This document shows positions 62,843-64,000 of a stretch of 64,000 nt of DNA, one piece after another (position 1 is the stretch's first letter; every line of letters begins with the position of its first letter). The position numbers and the translations under genes were made by a program. The stretch spans positions 1,612,001 through 1,676,000 of the forward strand of contig OY782858.1 of the NCBI GenBank assembly GCA_963678465.1, given 5' to 3'. Source of the DNA: Paludibacter sp963678465 (GTDB lineage: Bacteria; Bacteroidota; Bacteroidia; Bacteroidales; Paludibacteraceae). The notes under the pieces were generated by a model. The model saw nothing but the letters and a program-made list of their open reading frames with translations. It made no database searches and was not told the origin of the DNA.

Positions 62843-64000
62843 TTAAAGCGGAATGCTTCCGTGTTTCCTTGCCGGTTTTTGATATTGTTTGTTCGATAAA
62901 ATTTCAAAAGCATTGATCAGAATATCTCTTGTTTTGGAAGGAACAATCACTTCGTCGATCAAAGCAAATTCTTCGGCTTTATAGGGATTTGCCACCTCAT
63001 TTTTATATTTATCAATCAATTGTTTTTCAAATTCGGCTTTGTTTTCGGCCTTGGACAACTCATGTTTATTCACAATCTTTATAGCACCTGCAGGTCCCAT
63101 CACTGCAATTTCGGCTGTTGGCCAGGCAAAATTAAAGTCACCGCCTGTATTCTTACTGCTCATCACAATATAGGCTCCGCCATAGGCTTTTCGGGTGATA
63201 ATTGTTATTTTAGGGACTGTAGCTTCGCAAAATGCATAAAGCAATTTAGCTCCGTTTCGGATGATACCATTGTGTTCCTGCTCGATACCCGGCAAAAATC
63301 CCGGTACATCTTCGAGGATGAGTAAAGGGATATTAAAAGCATCGCAAAAACGCACAAAACGCGCACCTTTGACGCTGGCATTGATATCCAGTGTTCCGGC
63401 CATTACTTTGGGCTGATTGGCCACTATGCCAATTGATTTACCATTCAAACGGGCAAAACCCACAACTATGTTTTGTGCAAATTTCTCGTGCACTTCGAAA
63501 AACGAATCTTTATCAACAATAATACTGATGATTTCCTTGATATCATACGGACGATTCGGATCATCGGGAACAATTTTGTCGAGGTATTCCTGACGTGTCT
63601 GATAATAGCTGACAAGATTTGAAACCGGAAGTGGTTCGTAATTATTGGATGGAATATAAGATAACAACTTTCGAATCAGCATAATGGTATGTTCCTCATC
63701 GTCCGACAGAAAGTGAGCCACACCACTTTTTGATGCATGGACATTTCCGCCGCCAAGTCCCTCCATATCTATTTCCTCGTTTAGCACTTCACGCACCACA
63801 TCAGGCCCTGTAACAAACATATAGGATGTTTGATTCGTCATAAAAATAAAATCGGTCAACGCAGGTGAGTAAACTGCCCCACCGGCTGCCGGCCCTAATA
63901 TGGCTGATATCTGAGGGATAATTCCTGACGAATTTACATTGTTTTTGAAAATGGTGGCATAAGCCGAAAGACTTTTCACCCCTTCCTGAATACGTGCGCC
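62843..64000 (-). CDS. Acyl-CoA carboxylase carboxyltransferase (propionyl-CoA carboxylase beta type), partial
   Basis: At least 386 C-terminal residues are present; the frame continues through the right edge (G-A-R-I-Q-E-G immediately before V-K-S-L), so the GTG at 63979 is internal and not the start. A full protein is about 510 aa. Glycine-rich oxyanion loops are visible (I-L-G-P-A-A-G-G-A-V-Y-S-P-A; R-K-A-Y-G-G-A-Y-I-V-M). It ends A-R-K-H-G-S-I-P-L, usual for this subunit. It transfers carboxyl from biotin to propionyl-CoA. It is the upstream gene of the carboxylase cluster. Confidence 0.95.
   Translation of the reverse strand, partial: GARIQEGVKSLSAYATIFKNNVNSSGIIPQISAILGPAAGGAVYSPALTDFIFMTNQTSYMFVTGPDVVREVLNEEIDMEGLGGGNVHASKSGVAHFLSDDEEHTIMLIRKLLSYIPSNNYEPLPVSNLVSYYQTRQEYLDKIVPDDPNRPYDIKEIISIIVDKDSFFEVHEKFAQNIVVGFARLNGKSIGIVANQPKVMAGTLDINASVKGARFVRFCDAFNIPLLILEDVPGFLPGIEQEHNGIIRNGAKLLYAFCEATVPKITIITRKAYGGAYIVMSSKNTGGDFNFAWPTAEIAVMGPAGAIKIVNKHELSKAENKAEFEKQLIDKYKNEVANPYKAEEFALIDEVIVPSKTRDILINAFEILSNKQYQKPARKHGSIPL

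Noticed and set aside
63979..64000. GTG at 63977-63979 as the start of the carboxyltransferase
   Set aside because: The frame stays open to the window edge and encodes the conserved G-A-R-I-Q-E-G upstream of it, so the gene is cut by the window.

Overview
The window is AT-rich DNA of a Bacteroidota bacterium, most likely a Bacteroidales. The support is three SusC/SusD pairs, two hybrid two-component regulators, promoters of the TTTG-N19-21-TAnnTTTG type, and a secreted protein with a type IX secretion C-terminal sorting domain. I cannot name the species.

Region 1 (1-11316) is accessory DNA. A 2530-bp mobile unit (IntI-like tyrosine recombinase plus IS91/HUH-type transposase) occurs twice complete and once cut by the window edge. 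A 207-bp gutted relative is also present. These units alternate with five small units carrying secreted or membrane proteins of unknown role. Every unit has ends complementary to each other, and the units are joined by two classes of long imperfect hairpin. This is the arrangement expected of integron gene cassettes and attC sites, except that the recombinase is itself carried as a repeated cassette. It is the best candidate here for an undescribed system.

Region 2 (11317-11750) holds an array of 21-bp tandem repeats and the terminator of the adjoining operon.

Region 3 (11752-47139, all minus strand) is a large polysaccharide utilisation locus, most probably for xylan. One operon has tandem SusC/D-SusC/D, a DUF1735 surface lipoprotein and a lipoprotein GH10 endoxylanase with an inserted carbohydrate-binding module. 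A second group has a hybrid regulator, an SGNH acetylesterase, a cytoplasmic GH43, a GPH-type sugar symporter and a GH35-like enzyme. A third SusC/D pair and a second hybrid regulator follow. The inferred flow is surface cutting by GH10, capture by DUF1735/SusD, import by SusC, periplasmic deacetylation and GH35 trimming, inner-membrane transport, then cytoplasmic GH43, with periplasmic sensing by the hybrid regulators.

Region 4 (47464-64000) is ordinary chromosome: a DMT transporter, a radical SAM protein, a DUF4143 ATPase behind a perfect palindrome, valS (with a repeat-like insertion in its coding sequence), a possible nuclease-fold protein, a GH13 amylase, a zincin lipoprotein, tpx, gdhA, an exonuclease, and a biotin-dependent acyl-CoA carboxylase cluster that runs off the right edge.
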